A stretch of DNA of 64,000 nucleotides, from contig NZ_JACVQC010000001.1 in the NCBI RefSeq assembly GCF_018881505.1, forward strand, positions 1,719,927 to 1,783,926, given 5' to 3'. Of the stretch, positions 56,317 to 64,000 are shown piece by piece (the stretch's first letter is position 1; the number at the start of each line of letters is the position of its first letter). The DNA comes from Polynucleobacter sp. UK-Mo-2m-Kol15 (GTDB lineage Bacteria > Pseudomonadota > Gammaproteobacteria > Burkholderiales > Burkholderiaceae). Made by a program: the position numbers and the translations under genes. Under the pieces are notes generated by a model. That model searched no databases and was not told the DNA's origin. It saw only the letters and a program-made list of their open reading frames with translations.

Positions 56317-57798
56317 TCATGAAGTAAACCAATGTTCGCGCGCTTTCATGATGAGCGTTTTCGCGGTTTCTTCGTCAATTTGTGTCGCCTCAACAAGCTC
56401 ATCAACAGCTAGTTCAGCTAAGTCGTCACGTGTGTGAACTTGATTGTCAGCAAGCTTGGCAATCAACTCAGTAGTCATTCCCTCGAGGGAACGTAAATCT
56501 TGTGAGACTTCGCCAACGCGCTCTTCTTTAGCTAGTTCCATAGTCAAGAGGGAGTCACGTGCACGAGTACGCAATTCATTTACAGTGTCTTCGTCGAAAG
56601 AATCGATTTCTAACATTTCAGAAAGGGGTACGTAAGCAACCTCTTCAAGGGTGTTGAAGCCTTCTTCAATCAAAATATCAGCCACTTCTTGGTCAACGTC
56701 CAATTTATCCATAAATAATTGACGTACAGAAGCAGCTTCTTTTTCAGTTTTCTCAGCAGACTCCTCTGGAGTCATGATGTTGATCTGCCAACCAGTTAAA
56801 TCACTAGCAAGTCGTACATTCTGTCCGCTGCGGCCAATTGCAATTGCCAAGTTTTCTTCATCAACCACCACATCCATGGCATGGCGCTCTTCGTCAACCA
56901 CGATAGAAGAGACTTGTGCTGGAGCCAAAGCACCAATTACAAACTGCGCCGGATCTTCAGACCACAACACAATATCAACCGCTTCGCCAGCAACTTCGTT
57001 ACGAACTGCAGTAACGCGCGTACCACGAACACCAACGCAAGTACCAATTGGATCAATACGCTTGTCATAAGTAATCACCGCAATTTTTGCGCGGATACCA
57101 GGATCGCGAGCCGCACCCTTAATCTCCAATAAACCCTGCTCCATTTCTGGAACTTCGTTCTCAAACAATTTGATCAAGAAATCAGGGCAAGTACGCGAAA
57201 GTTCAATCTGCGGGCCACGGGCTTCGCGATCTACCTTGAGGATGTACGCGCGAACACGGTCACCAGAACGCAGATTTTCTTTTGGAATCATTTGATCACG
57301 ACGAAGCAAAGCTTCTACACGACCAGATTCAATAATCAAACCATTCTTATCAGCACGCTTCACGGTACCGGTCATGACTTTTTCGCCACGCTCAAGGTAG
57401 TCGTTCAAAATCTGCTCACGCTCAGCATCACGAATACGCTGCAAGATCACTTGCTTAGCGGCTTGTGCGCCAATACGACCAAAGGCTAAAGATTCAATTT
57501 GCTCTTCAATGTACTCGCCAACCTCCATATCAGGAAATTGCTCGAGGGCTTCAAAATGCAAAATTTCTTTATCCGGCTCTTGGAGGCCGGCCTCATCAGG
57601 AACAACCAACCATCGACGGAAGGTTTCGTATTCACCAGAGTCGCGATCAATCGACACACGAATATCCACATCTTCGGTTGGATAACGCTTCTTGGTGGCT
57701 GATGCCAACGCCATCTCTAGCGCCTCAAACACAATCGCTTGATCTACGTTCTTTTCACGCGCTAGGGCGTCTGCCAACATGAGAACTTCTCGGCTCAT
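56317..57798 (-). CDS. nusA: Transcription termination/antitermination factor NusA
   Basis: A 493-residue NusA: N-terminal RNA-polymerase-binding domain, S1 domain ([19 protein letters not shown]), KH1/KH2 ([36 protein letters not shown]) and two C-terminal acidic helix-hairpin repeats. It overlaps rimP by 4 bases. Confidence 0.97.
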   Translation of the reverse strand: MSREVLMLADALAREKNVDQAIVFEALEMALASATKKRYPTEDVDIRVSIDRDSGEYETFRRWLVVPDEAGLQEPDKEILHFEALEQFPDMEVGEYIEEQIESLAFGRIGAQAAKQVILQRIRDAEREQILNDYLERGEKVMTGTVKRADKNGLIIESGRVEALLRRDQMIPKENLRSGDRVRAYILKVDREARGPQIELSRTCPDFLIKLFENEVPEMEQGLLEIKGAARDPGIRAKIAVITYDKRIDPIGTCVGVRGTRVTAVRNEVAGEAVDIVLWSEDPAQFVIGALAPAQVSSIVVDEERHAMDVVVDEENLAIAIGRSGQNVRLASDLTGWQINIMTPEESAEKTEKEAASVRQLFMDKLDVDQEVADILIEEGFNTLEEVAYVPLSEMLEIDSFDEDTVNELRTRARDSLLTMELAKEERVGEVSQDLRSLEGMTTELIAKLADNQVHTRDDLAELAVDELVEATQIDEETAKTLIMKAREHWFTS

Positions 57799-58292
57799 GA
57801 CTTTCTTCCTTTGAAATCAATAACAGGGACCAACCGAGTCTTATCGACTTCGGCTAAAGAAAACTCCAATTGAGACTCAGCGCCATCGGCACCTTCAAAC
57901 AACAAACCAAATTTCGCATCAGGCGAGTCCAACTCGCCACTCAGCAAACCTTGCAACACACCACGAAACTTCTTGCGATCGCCAACGGCAACCCGCAACT
58001 TCAAATCCACTTCCATTCCAGAGAAGCGCTCGTAATCAGCTGCTGATTTAACAGGGCGATCTAAACCAGGAGAAGAAATCTCTAGACGCTCAAAAGGAAT
58101 GTTTTCCACTGGCAAGGTATAGCTCAACTGGTGACTTACCTTCTCGCAATCCTGGACATTAATCAGGTGCTCGTAATCTGGGTTTTCAATCGTGACGCGC
58201 AGCAAACCTCCGGCTTCACGCTCAATATCAACTAGCGTGTAACCCAAGTTTTCCACCTCTGCAGAAATAATCCGCTGATCTTTCACGAACAC
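57795..58292 (-). CDS. rimP: Ribosome maturation factor RimP
   Basis: A 165-residue protein with the RimP two-domain plan: [20 protein letters not shown], then [19 protein letters not shown] and a C-terminal SH3-like part. It assists 30S assembly. It is the first gene of the nusA-infB operon, and a structured leader with a terminator lies between it and rluB. Confidence 0.95.
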   Translation of the reverse strand: MFVKDQRIISAEVENLGYTLVDIEREAGGLLRVTIENPDYEHLINVQDCEKVSHQLSYTLPVENIPFERLEISSPGLDRPVKSAADYERFSGMEVDLKLRVAVGDRKKFRGVLQGLLSGELDSPDAKFGLLFEGADGAESQLEFSLAEVDKTRLVPVIDFKGRKS

Positions 58293-58318
58293 CCTTCAAT
58301 CCAAAACGGCAAAAAAAA

Positions 58319-58336
58319 ATGGGCTTCAAAGCCCAT
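58319..58336 (-). terminator. Strong terminator in the rimP leader
   Basis: ATGGGCT/AGCCCAT stem with a 4-base loop, followed on the minus strand by nine Ts. It lies 26 bases upstream of the rimP ATG and downstream of rluB. Confidence 0.85.
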
Positions 58337-58420
58337 ATTCTCGAAATTCAGAACAGGCCGACTTACGTTGATCGCAACATCAGTCGGTAACAACTCAAAA
58401 CAGCAACAAACTGCTGTAAG
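58319..58420 (-). ncRNA. Candidate rimP leader attenuator / small RNA
   Basis: A TATAAT (58432-58427, minus strand) predicts a transcript start near 58420. The ~100-base RNA would hold a CAGCA/TGCTG hairpin, a longer hairpin at 58387-58358 (CCGACT/AGTCGG with GTTG/CAAC inside) and the T9 terminator. No convincing -35 is seen. Premature terminators in rimP leaders have been proposed in other proteobacteria. It could be an attenuator for rimP-nusA-infB or an independent sRNA. Confidence 0.5.
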
Positions 58421-58426
58421 TCCAAA

Positions 58427-58432
58427 ATTATA
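58427..58432 (-). promoter_or_regulatory. -10 element (TATAAT) upstream of rimP leader
   Basis: An exact TATAAT on the minus strand within GGCTATAATTTTGG, in the gap between rluB and rimP. The expected -35 region is poor, so the promoter may need an activator or be weak. Confidence 0.45.
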
Positions 58433-58459
58433 GCCGATTTAGAGGAAAACCGATAGAAA

Positions 58460-60223
58460 TCAGAAGCTTTCGCTTGGATTTCGAGGTTTTCTAGGGCCTT
58501 TATTGAAAGGTTTACGCCCTTTTGGTGCTCCGCGTTTAGGACCATTTCCTGGGCTTTGAGGGCTTGCCGTTACAAAAGCCGACTGTCCATGATGGACTTT
58601 CTTGCCTTTATTGCGGTTCTGGCCTTGGCCTCCCTGTCCGCCACCTTGACCACCCTGACCACCTGAGCCAGGACGACCTCCTTGGGTACGACCGCGGAAA
58701 GGGCCGCGACCTTCGCCAGAACCACCACCAGGTTTACCACCCCGAGCTTGATGAGTTAGCGCACCGTGGCCATTAGCCTGGGTTAAGGCATCTCGAGAAC
58801 CCCAATAAGAAACCGAAGTTTGCATTGGATCTGGCTGGAAATCTCCGCCTGAAGCAGGATTACGATCACGTCCTTGACCCCCAGAAACTGGGCTACGACC
58901 TTTGTCTTGAGGTTGCGGCATTTTTAAGCCCGCAAACTTCATCAAGTTATAGATGCCCCCGGCTTCAATCTCCTCCCACTTACCTCGCCTTAAACGTGGA
59001 GGTAATAAGAAAATGCCATAACGAGTTCGAATTAAGCGAGATACCGTGTGACCAACTGCCTCAAACATCCGGCGAACCTCGCGATTACGACCTTCAGTCA
59101 AAGCAACGTGGTACCAACGATTGGCACCTTCCCCGCCACCCATAGAGAGACGCAAGAATTTGGCTTGGCCGTCATCTAAGGTAATACCGGTCTTTAATTG
59201 AGCCATATTTTCTTGACTGAGATCACCCAAGATGCGGACAGCATACTCACGCTCAACACCGTAACGAGGATGCATTAATCGATTTGCTAACTCGCCAGAA
59301 GTGGTGAATAACAAGAGACCTTCAGTATTAAAGTCCAAGCGGCCTACTGCAATCCAACGCCCTTGACGTGGTTTTGGCAAACGATCAAATACTGTGGGAC
59401 GACCTTCTGGATCAGACTGACTCACGATTTCACCGGAAGGTTTGTGATACATGATCACGCGTGGTGGCTTGGTCTGAATCTTACGATGAACTTGCTTACC
59501 GTTAATGCGCACCTGATCTGTTGGTCCAATACGCTGACCAATGTGAGCAGGCAATCCATTTACAGATACGCGCCCCTGAATAATCAAGTCTTCCATATCG
59601 CGACGTGAACCCATGCCAACATCAGCCAGCACTTTGTGCAACTTCACAGTGTCCTCGTCGTCAGCTTCGTCATCCAAACCATCTAAGTCAGACCAAACTT
59701 CATCACGCAAGCTGAGCGGTAAATCATCGATGTTTGCAAATTGCAAACTACTCATCTCATCATCACTAGGCATATCAGCATCATCATCATGACGCACACG
59801 TTGAGCGCGACGCTCAGCACCGGTCTGGTGAGAAATATCATTTTCATTGAGGCCATCAGGATTTTTAACTTCAACTACTTCTGGCGCATCTAATGCAGCG
59901 TCGAATTCTCCAGAAACAACCGATGCAAATAATGCCTCGCTCTCGGCTGGATTTGGAGCAAGTTTGGCTGCCGAGTGATTGCCACCCTCTCGCATACCTC
60001 CAGAATCTCCACCCTCGCGACGAGGCCGATCTTTGTTAAATGGGCGTTTCTTATTAAAGGGATGCTTGCCGGCACCAGCGCCTTGGCGGCGTGGACGACG
60101 CTGACCGCCTTCTCGCACTTCCCCCTTCATGCCCTCTGCAGAATGAGATGCAGATTCAGAATCAGGAGAATTATCCGATGTTGATTTAATCGGAGATGAA
60201 TCGTTTTCGTTATGACTTGTCAT
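58460..60223 (-). CDS. rluB: RluB-type 23S rRNA pseudouridine synthase with long basic tails
   Basis: A 587-residue protein. An S4 domain ([20 protein letters not shown]) and the RsuA/RluB catalytic domain ([15 protein letters not shown], with the catalytic Asp; [15 protein letters not shown]) occupy about residues 190-430. The N-terminal 190 residues are charged and disordered, and the C-terminal 150 are Gly/Arg/Gln-rich with RGG-like repeats ([18 protein letters not shown]). Many RluB proteins are near 300 residues, so over 250 residues are tails, probably RNA-binding. Confidence 0.92.
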   Translation of the reverse strand: MTSHNENDSSPIKSTSDNSPDSESASHSAEGMKGEVREGGQRRPRRQGAGAGKHPFNKKRPFNKDRPRREGGDSGGMREGGNHSAAKLAPNPAESEALFASVVSGEFDAALDAPEVVEVKNPDGLNENDISHQTGAERRAQRVRHDDDADMPSDDEMSSLQFANIDDLPLSLRDEVWSDLDGLDDEADDEDTVKLHKVLADVGMGSRRDMEDLIIQGRVSVNGLPAHIGQRIGPTDQVRINGKQVHRKIQTKPPRVIMYHKPSGEIVSQSDPEGRPTVFDRLPKPRQGRWIAVGRLDFNTEGLLLFTTSGELANRLMHPRYGVEREYAVRILGDLSQENMAQLKTGITLDDGQAKFLRLSMGGGEGANRWYHVALTEGRNREVRRMFEAVGHTVSRLIRTRYGIFLLPPRLRRGKWEEIEAGGIYNLMKFAGLKMPQPQDKGRSPVSGGQGRDRNPASGGDFQPDPMQTSVSYWGSRDALTQANGHGALTHQARGGKPGGGSGEGRGPFRGRTQGGRPGSGGQGGQGGGQGGQGQNRNKGKKVHHGQSAFVTASPQSPGNGPKRGAPKGRKPFNKGPRKPRNPSESF

Positions 60224-60229
60224 TAATAA

Positions 60230-60958
60230 TTATTTTTGTTCGTCTGGTTTATCTGCAGACTTTGGGATAACTTCTTCTACTTCAATTGTCTCTTCGCCTA
60301 CGGATTCTTCAATTGTCTGCTGAATGATTGGCTGACCGTTTTCGTCTAGCTCAATCACTGTTTCAACCGTAGCACTCGGATCAAACTCCATTACCGCCTG
60401 ACCCAAATGCTCTGCCGCAGCCATCGGCGCGGTATCTTCCAACATTGGCAAGCTTTGTAAATTCGTGAGGCTTAAATCATCTAAAAATTGTTTGGTGGTG
60501 GCATATAAACCTGGACGACCAATAGTCTCTTTATGACCAATGACCTCAACCCAACCACGATCTTCTAATTGCTTCATCACATTACTGCTTACTGCAACCC
60601 CGCGAATCTCCTCGATCTCACCACGAGTAACTGGTTGACGGTAAGCAATAATTGCCAAGGTTTCCATCACAGCGCGAGAATACTTCGGAGGCTTTTCTGG
60701 GGTCAAGCGATCAAGATACTCACGCATTGCCAAGCGACTCTGAAAACGCCAGCCGGTCGCAATGTGTACCAACTCCATACCCTTATCTTCCCAGGTCTTT
60801 TGAAGCTCCAAGAGAGCATCATCAATTTCGACAGAGGCTATATCTTCAGCAAATAAGCGCGTCAGATCGGCAACAGTTAGAGGTTCTTGCGCGCACAAGA
60901 GGGCTGTTTCAATTACGCGTTTATTGTGATCATCCATAAAATTCGGGCTATCAGGCAA
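60230..60958 (-). CDS. scpB: Segregation and condensation protein B
   Basis: A 242-residue kleisin partner of SMC with two winged helices (VIETALLCAQEPLTVADLTRLF; RAVMETLAIIAYRQPVTRGEIEEIRGV) and GRPGLYATTKQFLDDLSL. The C-terminal 70 residues are acidic and disordered. It precedes rluB by 6 bases, a common order. Confidence 0.94.
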   Translation of the reverse strand: MPDSPNFMDDHNKRVIETALLCAQEPLTVADLTRLFAEDIASVEIDDALLELQKTWEDKGMELVHIATGWRFQSRLAMREYLDRLTPEKPPKYSRAVMETLAIIAYRQPVTRGEIEEIRGVAVSSNVMKQLEDRGWVEVIGHKETIGRPGLYATTKQFLDDLSLTNLQSLPMLEDTAPMAAAEHLGQAVMEFDPSATVETVIELDENGQPIIQQTIEESVGEETIEVEEVIPKSADKPDEQK

Positions 60959-61140
60959 TTGGCCTGATGAGACTATAAAAATGTATTTCAGTAATTAGTT
61001 GGTGATGTTCTGGTGGCGCTATTTAGCTACTACGGGCAATTCATCTCCGAAAATCTACATAGGAAAGATACCCGCGCTGAAACGAAGTCTTTTTCGCTCA
61101 CCGTTTTACTATTATAAGGGAGGCTCAATACAATAGCCAC

Positions 61141-62055
61141 ATGCATGAAATTAACGCCCCACTCCCTCTTTTACACTCCAAGGTTGATAGAAGACGTCGC
61201 TTTTTGGGCCTTGGATTAGGTTTAGGGGCTCTCATTGGGGGTTCAAGCCTCACGGCTTGTAGCTTAATGAGCAGTCGCAAGCCTGTCATTGGCTTAGTCT
61301 TGGGGGCTGGAGCAGCCCGAGGTTTTGCTCACGTAGGCGTCATCAAGGCCCTAGAAGCCCAAGGCATCAGACCCGATATCGTAGTCGGAAGTAGTGCTGG
61401 GAGCGTGATTGCCGCCTTATTTGCCTCTGGCGCCACCGGTAACGACCTGAATCGACTGGCTCTTAATCTCGATGAAGCAACGATTGCCGACTGGGGGCTC
61501 CCTTTTGCTGGAAGGTTTGGTGGCCTCATCAAAGGGGATGCACTGCAAAACATGGTCAATCGTGAGGTACAAAATAAATCTATCGAGCAGATGCGCATCC
61601 CCTTAGGAGTTGTGGCTACTGAATTGCAGTCGGGTAAAGGAGTTTTATTTCGGTCCGGCAACACGGGTCTCGCAGTTCGTGCCTCATGTAGCATTCCGGG
61701 AGTATTCCAGCCCGCTGTGATTAGCGGCAAAGAGTATGTTGATGGAGGCTTGGTTGCTCCAGTCCCAGTAAGTTACGCTAGGCAGATGGGTGCAACACTA
61801 GTTATTGCAGTTAATATTTCCTCGGAGCCAGTTCACCAAGATGCCAGCGGAACCTTTGGAGTCATGCAGCAAACTATTTCCATCATGCAGCGAAGTATCA
61901 ATCAATATGAATTGAAGAGCGCTGATATTGTGATTACTCCCCATCTCAAACAAATGAGTAGTGGTGATTTTAAATCCAGAAATGCAGCAATCCTAGCGGG
62001 CGAAGTAGCAGCCCAAGAGCAAATGAATACCCTAAAAGAAAAGCTTCGAGGCTAG
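61141..62055 (+). CDS. Patatin-like phospholipase (RssA type), Tat-lipoprotein signal
   Basis: A 304-residue protein. Residues 16-21 (DRRRRF) followed by LGLGLGLGALIGG and a lipobox LTAC near residue 40 make a twin-arginine signal with a lipid-attachment Cys. The mature domain has the oxyanion loop GAGAARGFAHVGV, the nucleophile motif GSSAGS and the DGG motif of the catalytic Asp. This is a bacterial patatin of the RssA/YchK type, likely held at a membrane outside the cytoplasm. Confidence 0.9.
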   Translation: MHEINAPLPLLHSKVDRRRRFLGLGLGLGALIGGSSLTACSLMSSRKPVIGLVLGAGAARGFAHVGVIKALEAQGIRPDIVVGSSAGSVIAALFASGATGNDLNRLALNLDEATIADWGLPFAGRFGGLIKGDALQNMVNREVQNKSIEQMRIPLGVVATELQSGKGVLFRSGNTGLAVRASCSIPGVFQPAVISGKEYVDGGLVAPVPVSYARQMGATLVIAVNISSEPVHQDASGTFGVMQQTISIMQRSINQYELKSADIVITPHLKQMSSGDFKSRNAAILAGEVAAQEQMNTLKEKLRG

Positions 62056-62427
62056 CCCAAGAGCATCTACCCAAGACTAAGGTATTGATTTAGGATTCCG
62101 TACTATTTTTTTATGAATTTATCACCATTCTTCTTAGAGCTTGTATTGCAATCAGGTCAACTCAGCACAACAGCCAATAATTATCTGAAGAAGCGCACTG
62201 ATGCATTCATGACTATCACTGGTTACTTGCTAACTCCGAATGTCACCACAGGATCCCTATCAATCACCACTTGACTCACTCTCCTCAGTGGGCACTGGTA
62301 TAGAGCTTGACCGCAGCGTATCAGGCCCCATGTTTAGCAGGGTACGCCTAGTATTTCGCTATCAATTTGGACAGAACGTCCGAGGCACCTCTGTTGGGCT
62401 AGCAGCCAGCTTCTAAAGAAAAGAGAA
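62056..62427 (+). pseudogene. 372-base gap with decayed reading-frame remnants
   Basis: No intact gene is seen here. Frame +1 is open at 62113-62274 (MNLSPFFLELVLQSGQLST at the start) and a second frame is open from 62234 to 62416, ending RVRLVFRYQFGQ and GLAASF. The second end alternates hydrophobic residues and stops in Phe, as outer-membrane beta-barrels do. The two frames could be joined by one frameshift, so this may be a degraded barrel protein. The family is not recognised. Confidence 0.3.
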
Positions 62428-63111
62428 TTAAAGGCTGCGAGATTTACGCTTGAGCTTATTAACTTCGTTTAACAACTCTTTGCGTTCCGCGTCACCTAAA
62501 TTATCACTTCCATCCAAACGACGCGCACCATCAAAGCGCTTATCCCAGTAGAGGCTACCAAGATCATCTACACGGACGCTGGTGCCTTTAGATGGAGAGT
62601 GAATGAATTTATTGTCGCCGACATAAATGCCGACATGCGAGAAAGTTAGACGCATAGTATTAAAAAATACTAAATCACCAGGCTGCAATTCTTCGCGATT
62701 AATGGGTTTGCCAACTCGACTCATCTGGGTAGATTTACGGGGCAATAAAAAGCCTAATTTATCTTTAAAGACATAGCCAACAAAACTACTGCCATCTAAA
62801 CCCGATTGTGGTAACTCTGTATCCCAGCGATAACGCACGCCAATAACCTCCATGGCGCGATTAATCAACTCATCCGATTTACCGGTTACTGAATCCGCCA
62901 ATCGATCTGATACGCGAGCAAAGTAGGACTTGCCCACCTGAAACATAGTTTCTTTGGGGACATCTCTAGCAACTTCAACAGGCGCATCTTTCGGAGCCTC
63001 AGAATTAGCATCCACCGCTCTTGCCGGAAGGGCAAAGAGTGTGAGTGAAATCAGCACAGCCATTGGCAACTGCTTCGCAAGCACTGGCAGGAGATCTTTT
63101 TGAAGTGACAT
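62428..63111 (-). CDS. NlpC/P60-fold protein lacking the catalytic cysteine
   Basis: A 227-residue exported protein (signal peptide ending about residue 32, FALPARA). Residues 83-200 follow the C40 peptidase fold closely: GVRYRWDTELPQSG, QPGDLVFFNTMRLTFSHVGI, KFIHSPSKGTSVRV. The nucleophile motif, normally DCSGF, reads DGSSF here (residues 106-110): Cys is Gly107, codon GGC at 62793-62791. Both histidine positions remain. It is therefore probably a non-catalytic cell-wall binding or regulatory protein, unless Ser108 acts. Confidence 0.85.
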   Translation of the reverse strand: MSLQKDLLPVLAKQLPMAVLISLTLFALPARAVDANSEAPKDAPVEVARDVPKETMFQVGKSYFARVSDRLADSVTGKSDELINRAMEVIGVRYRWDTELPQSGLDGSSFVGYVFKDKLGFLLPRKSTQMSRVGKPINREELQPGDLVFFNTMRLTFSHVGIYVGDNKFIHSPSKGTSVRVDDLGSLYWDKRFDGARRLDGSDNLGDAERKELLNEVNKLKRKSRSL

Positions 63112-63249
63112 CAGACCATTCTAACAAAGAAGGGCTATTTAACAAAGTGCTGTGTCAATTTCTAAGTTATTGTTTTCAATGGAGTATTTTCTGTTGCGGT
63201 GCATGAATGCACCAATATGACGCCTTCTAAAGCCCGCTTGAATTAGCCA

Positions 63250-64000
63250 CTAGCTCAGCTCAGCCGCAGCAAAAAGCTCTTTCGTGTAGGTTTGACGTGG
63301 ATGCTTGATCAGAGTCTCAGTATCCCCAAACTCTATTATCTTGCCTGCCTTTAGCACCATTACCTCGTGCGACATCGCCCGAATAACCGCCAAATCATGA
63401 CTAATCATCAGATAGGCCAAGTTATATTTTTTTTGGAGCTCTGTCAGCAAAGCGAGTACTTGTTTTTGAATCGATACGTCCAAAGCGGAAGTGGGTTCAT
63501 CTAAGACCAAAATCTGTGGCTTCAAAATCAAGGCACGGGCAATTGCAATGCGCTGCCTCTGACCTCCCGAAAATTCATGGGGATAGCGCGTGAGAGCAGA
63601 GCGATCAATGCCGACTTCTCGCAAAATATCTAAGACGCGAGATTCGCGTTCCGCCGCAGACAAATTGGGAAAGTGCACATCCAAACCTTCTGAAACTATT
63701 TGCAGCACATTCATGCGCGGGGAAAGGGAGCCAAACGGATCCTGAAAAATCACCTGCAAACTAGAACGCATTGCCCGGCGCTCAGCAGGCTTTAACTTTT
63801 GCCAATCATTACCCAGCACATCTACATCACCCGATATCTCGGCCGCTGAATCACCCAATAAGCCTAAGACCGCCATTCCTAAGGTAGTCTTACCTGAACC
63901 AGACTCACCAATCACACCGATGGTCTGGCCCTGCTTGAGTTCAAACCCAAGCTTACGCAACACTTGATGACGTGGGGATTTTTTAAACCAAGAGACAGAC
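63250..64000 (-). CDS. YejF-like ABC transporter ATP-binding protein (partial, C-terminal half)
   Basis: The frame is open past the window edge, so the start is not in view; the visible part begins SVSWFKKSPRHQVLRKLGFEL. Walker A GESGSGKTTLG, Q-loop FQDPFGSLSPRMNV, signature EFSGGQRQRIAIARAL, Walker B LVLDEPTSALD and H-loop HDLAVIRAM are complete. The SPRMNV spacing and ending are those of the second nucleotide-binding domain of peptide/microcin C exporters-importers of the YejF/oligopeptide group, which is usually a fused double ATPase. Confidence 0.88.
   Translation of the reverse strand, partial: SVSWFKKSPRHQVLRKLGFELKQGQTIGVIGESGSGKTTLGMAVLGLLGDSAAEISGDVDVLGNDWQKLKPAERRAMRSSLQVIFQDPFGSLSPRMNVLQIVSEGLDVHFPNLSAAERESRVLDILREVGIDRSALTRYPHEFSGGQRQRIAIARALILKPQILVLDEPTSALDVSIQKQVLALLTELQKKYNLAYLMISHDLAVIRAMSHEVMVLKAGKIIEFGDTETLIKHPRQTYTKELFAAAELS

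Noticed and set aside
57465..57782. 105-codon plus-strand frame inside nusA
   Set aside because: Antisense to a fully conserved gene, no ribosome site, no domain.
1..64000. CRISPR arrays, insertion sequences, prophage genes, rRNA operon
   Set aside because: No regularly spaced repeats, transposase, integrase or rRNA sequence was seen on reading both strands.

Overview
The window (about 45% G+C by eye) looks like the chromosome of a free-living betaproteobacterium of the Burkholderiaceae, most probably Polynucleobacter or a close relative. This rests on the rimP-nusA-infB-rbfA-truB block beside rluB and scpB, a short phasin, a Bug-type solute receptor, an NAD-linked formate dehydrogenase with a fused NuoE/NuoF-like beta subunit, and the compact gene spacing. 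The genus is an inference from gene content and protein style, not from a database search.

Layout. 1-12.1 kb is the edge of a flagellar locus. fliH (cut by the window edge), fliG and fliF run leftward and fliE runs divergently to the right. A short FlhB C-terminal paralogue, fliK and a fliT-like gene follow. Then comes a signalling group: a NarL/LuxR response regulator, two EAL-HDOD proteins, an 85-residue protein with a histidine-kinase H-box but no ATPase domain, and small unknown or exported proteins. A lone short flagellin has a near-consensus sigma-28 promoter. 12.2-13.2 kb holds an exported unknown protein and a DUF1902/HicA-like toxin-antitoxin pair. 13.3-25 kb is central metabolism: nadB, the two-gene formate dehydrogenase, a phasin with PhaR-like operators, tRNA-Ser, acetyl-CoA synthetase and class I fumarase. 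25-31.7 kb has murI-tonB-exbB-exbD, tRNA-Leu, a penicillin-acylase family enzyme and envelope proteins. 31.7-36.7 kb has purU, cidA/lrgB-like genes, a Bug receptor and a gamma-glutamyltransferase.

36.7-47.8 kb is more accessory: mazEF with a palindromic operator, a nonsense-mutated CopG antitoxin relic, a PIF1-like helicase, a membrane-anchored SUMF1 protein, tRNA-His, dusA, a pseudouridine synthase, a TSUP permease, a universal stress protein, a complete arsenic operon (arsR-arsC-acr3-arsH) fired from inside an orphan modA, and a phd-vapC pair. 47.9-61 kb is conserved information processing: tex, typA, truB, rbfA, infB, nusA, rimP, then rluB and scpB. A short structured RNA ending in a strong terminator lies between rluB and rimP and looks like a rimP leader attenuator or small RNA. 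61-64 kb has a Tat-lipobox patatin, a decayed reading-frame remnant, an NlpC/P60 protein that has lost its catalytic cysteine, and the C-terminal half of a YejF-like ABC ATPase cut by the window edge.

Taken together, the metabolic genes fit a small heterotroph that oxidises formate for NADH, scavenges acetate and stores polyhydroxyalkanoate. No clear multi-gene novel system was found. The best leads are the stand-alone H-box protein in the flagellar signalling cluster, the rimP leader RNA, the cysteine-less NlpC protein, and the regulatory architecture of phaP, mazEF, phd-vapC and ars.
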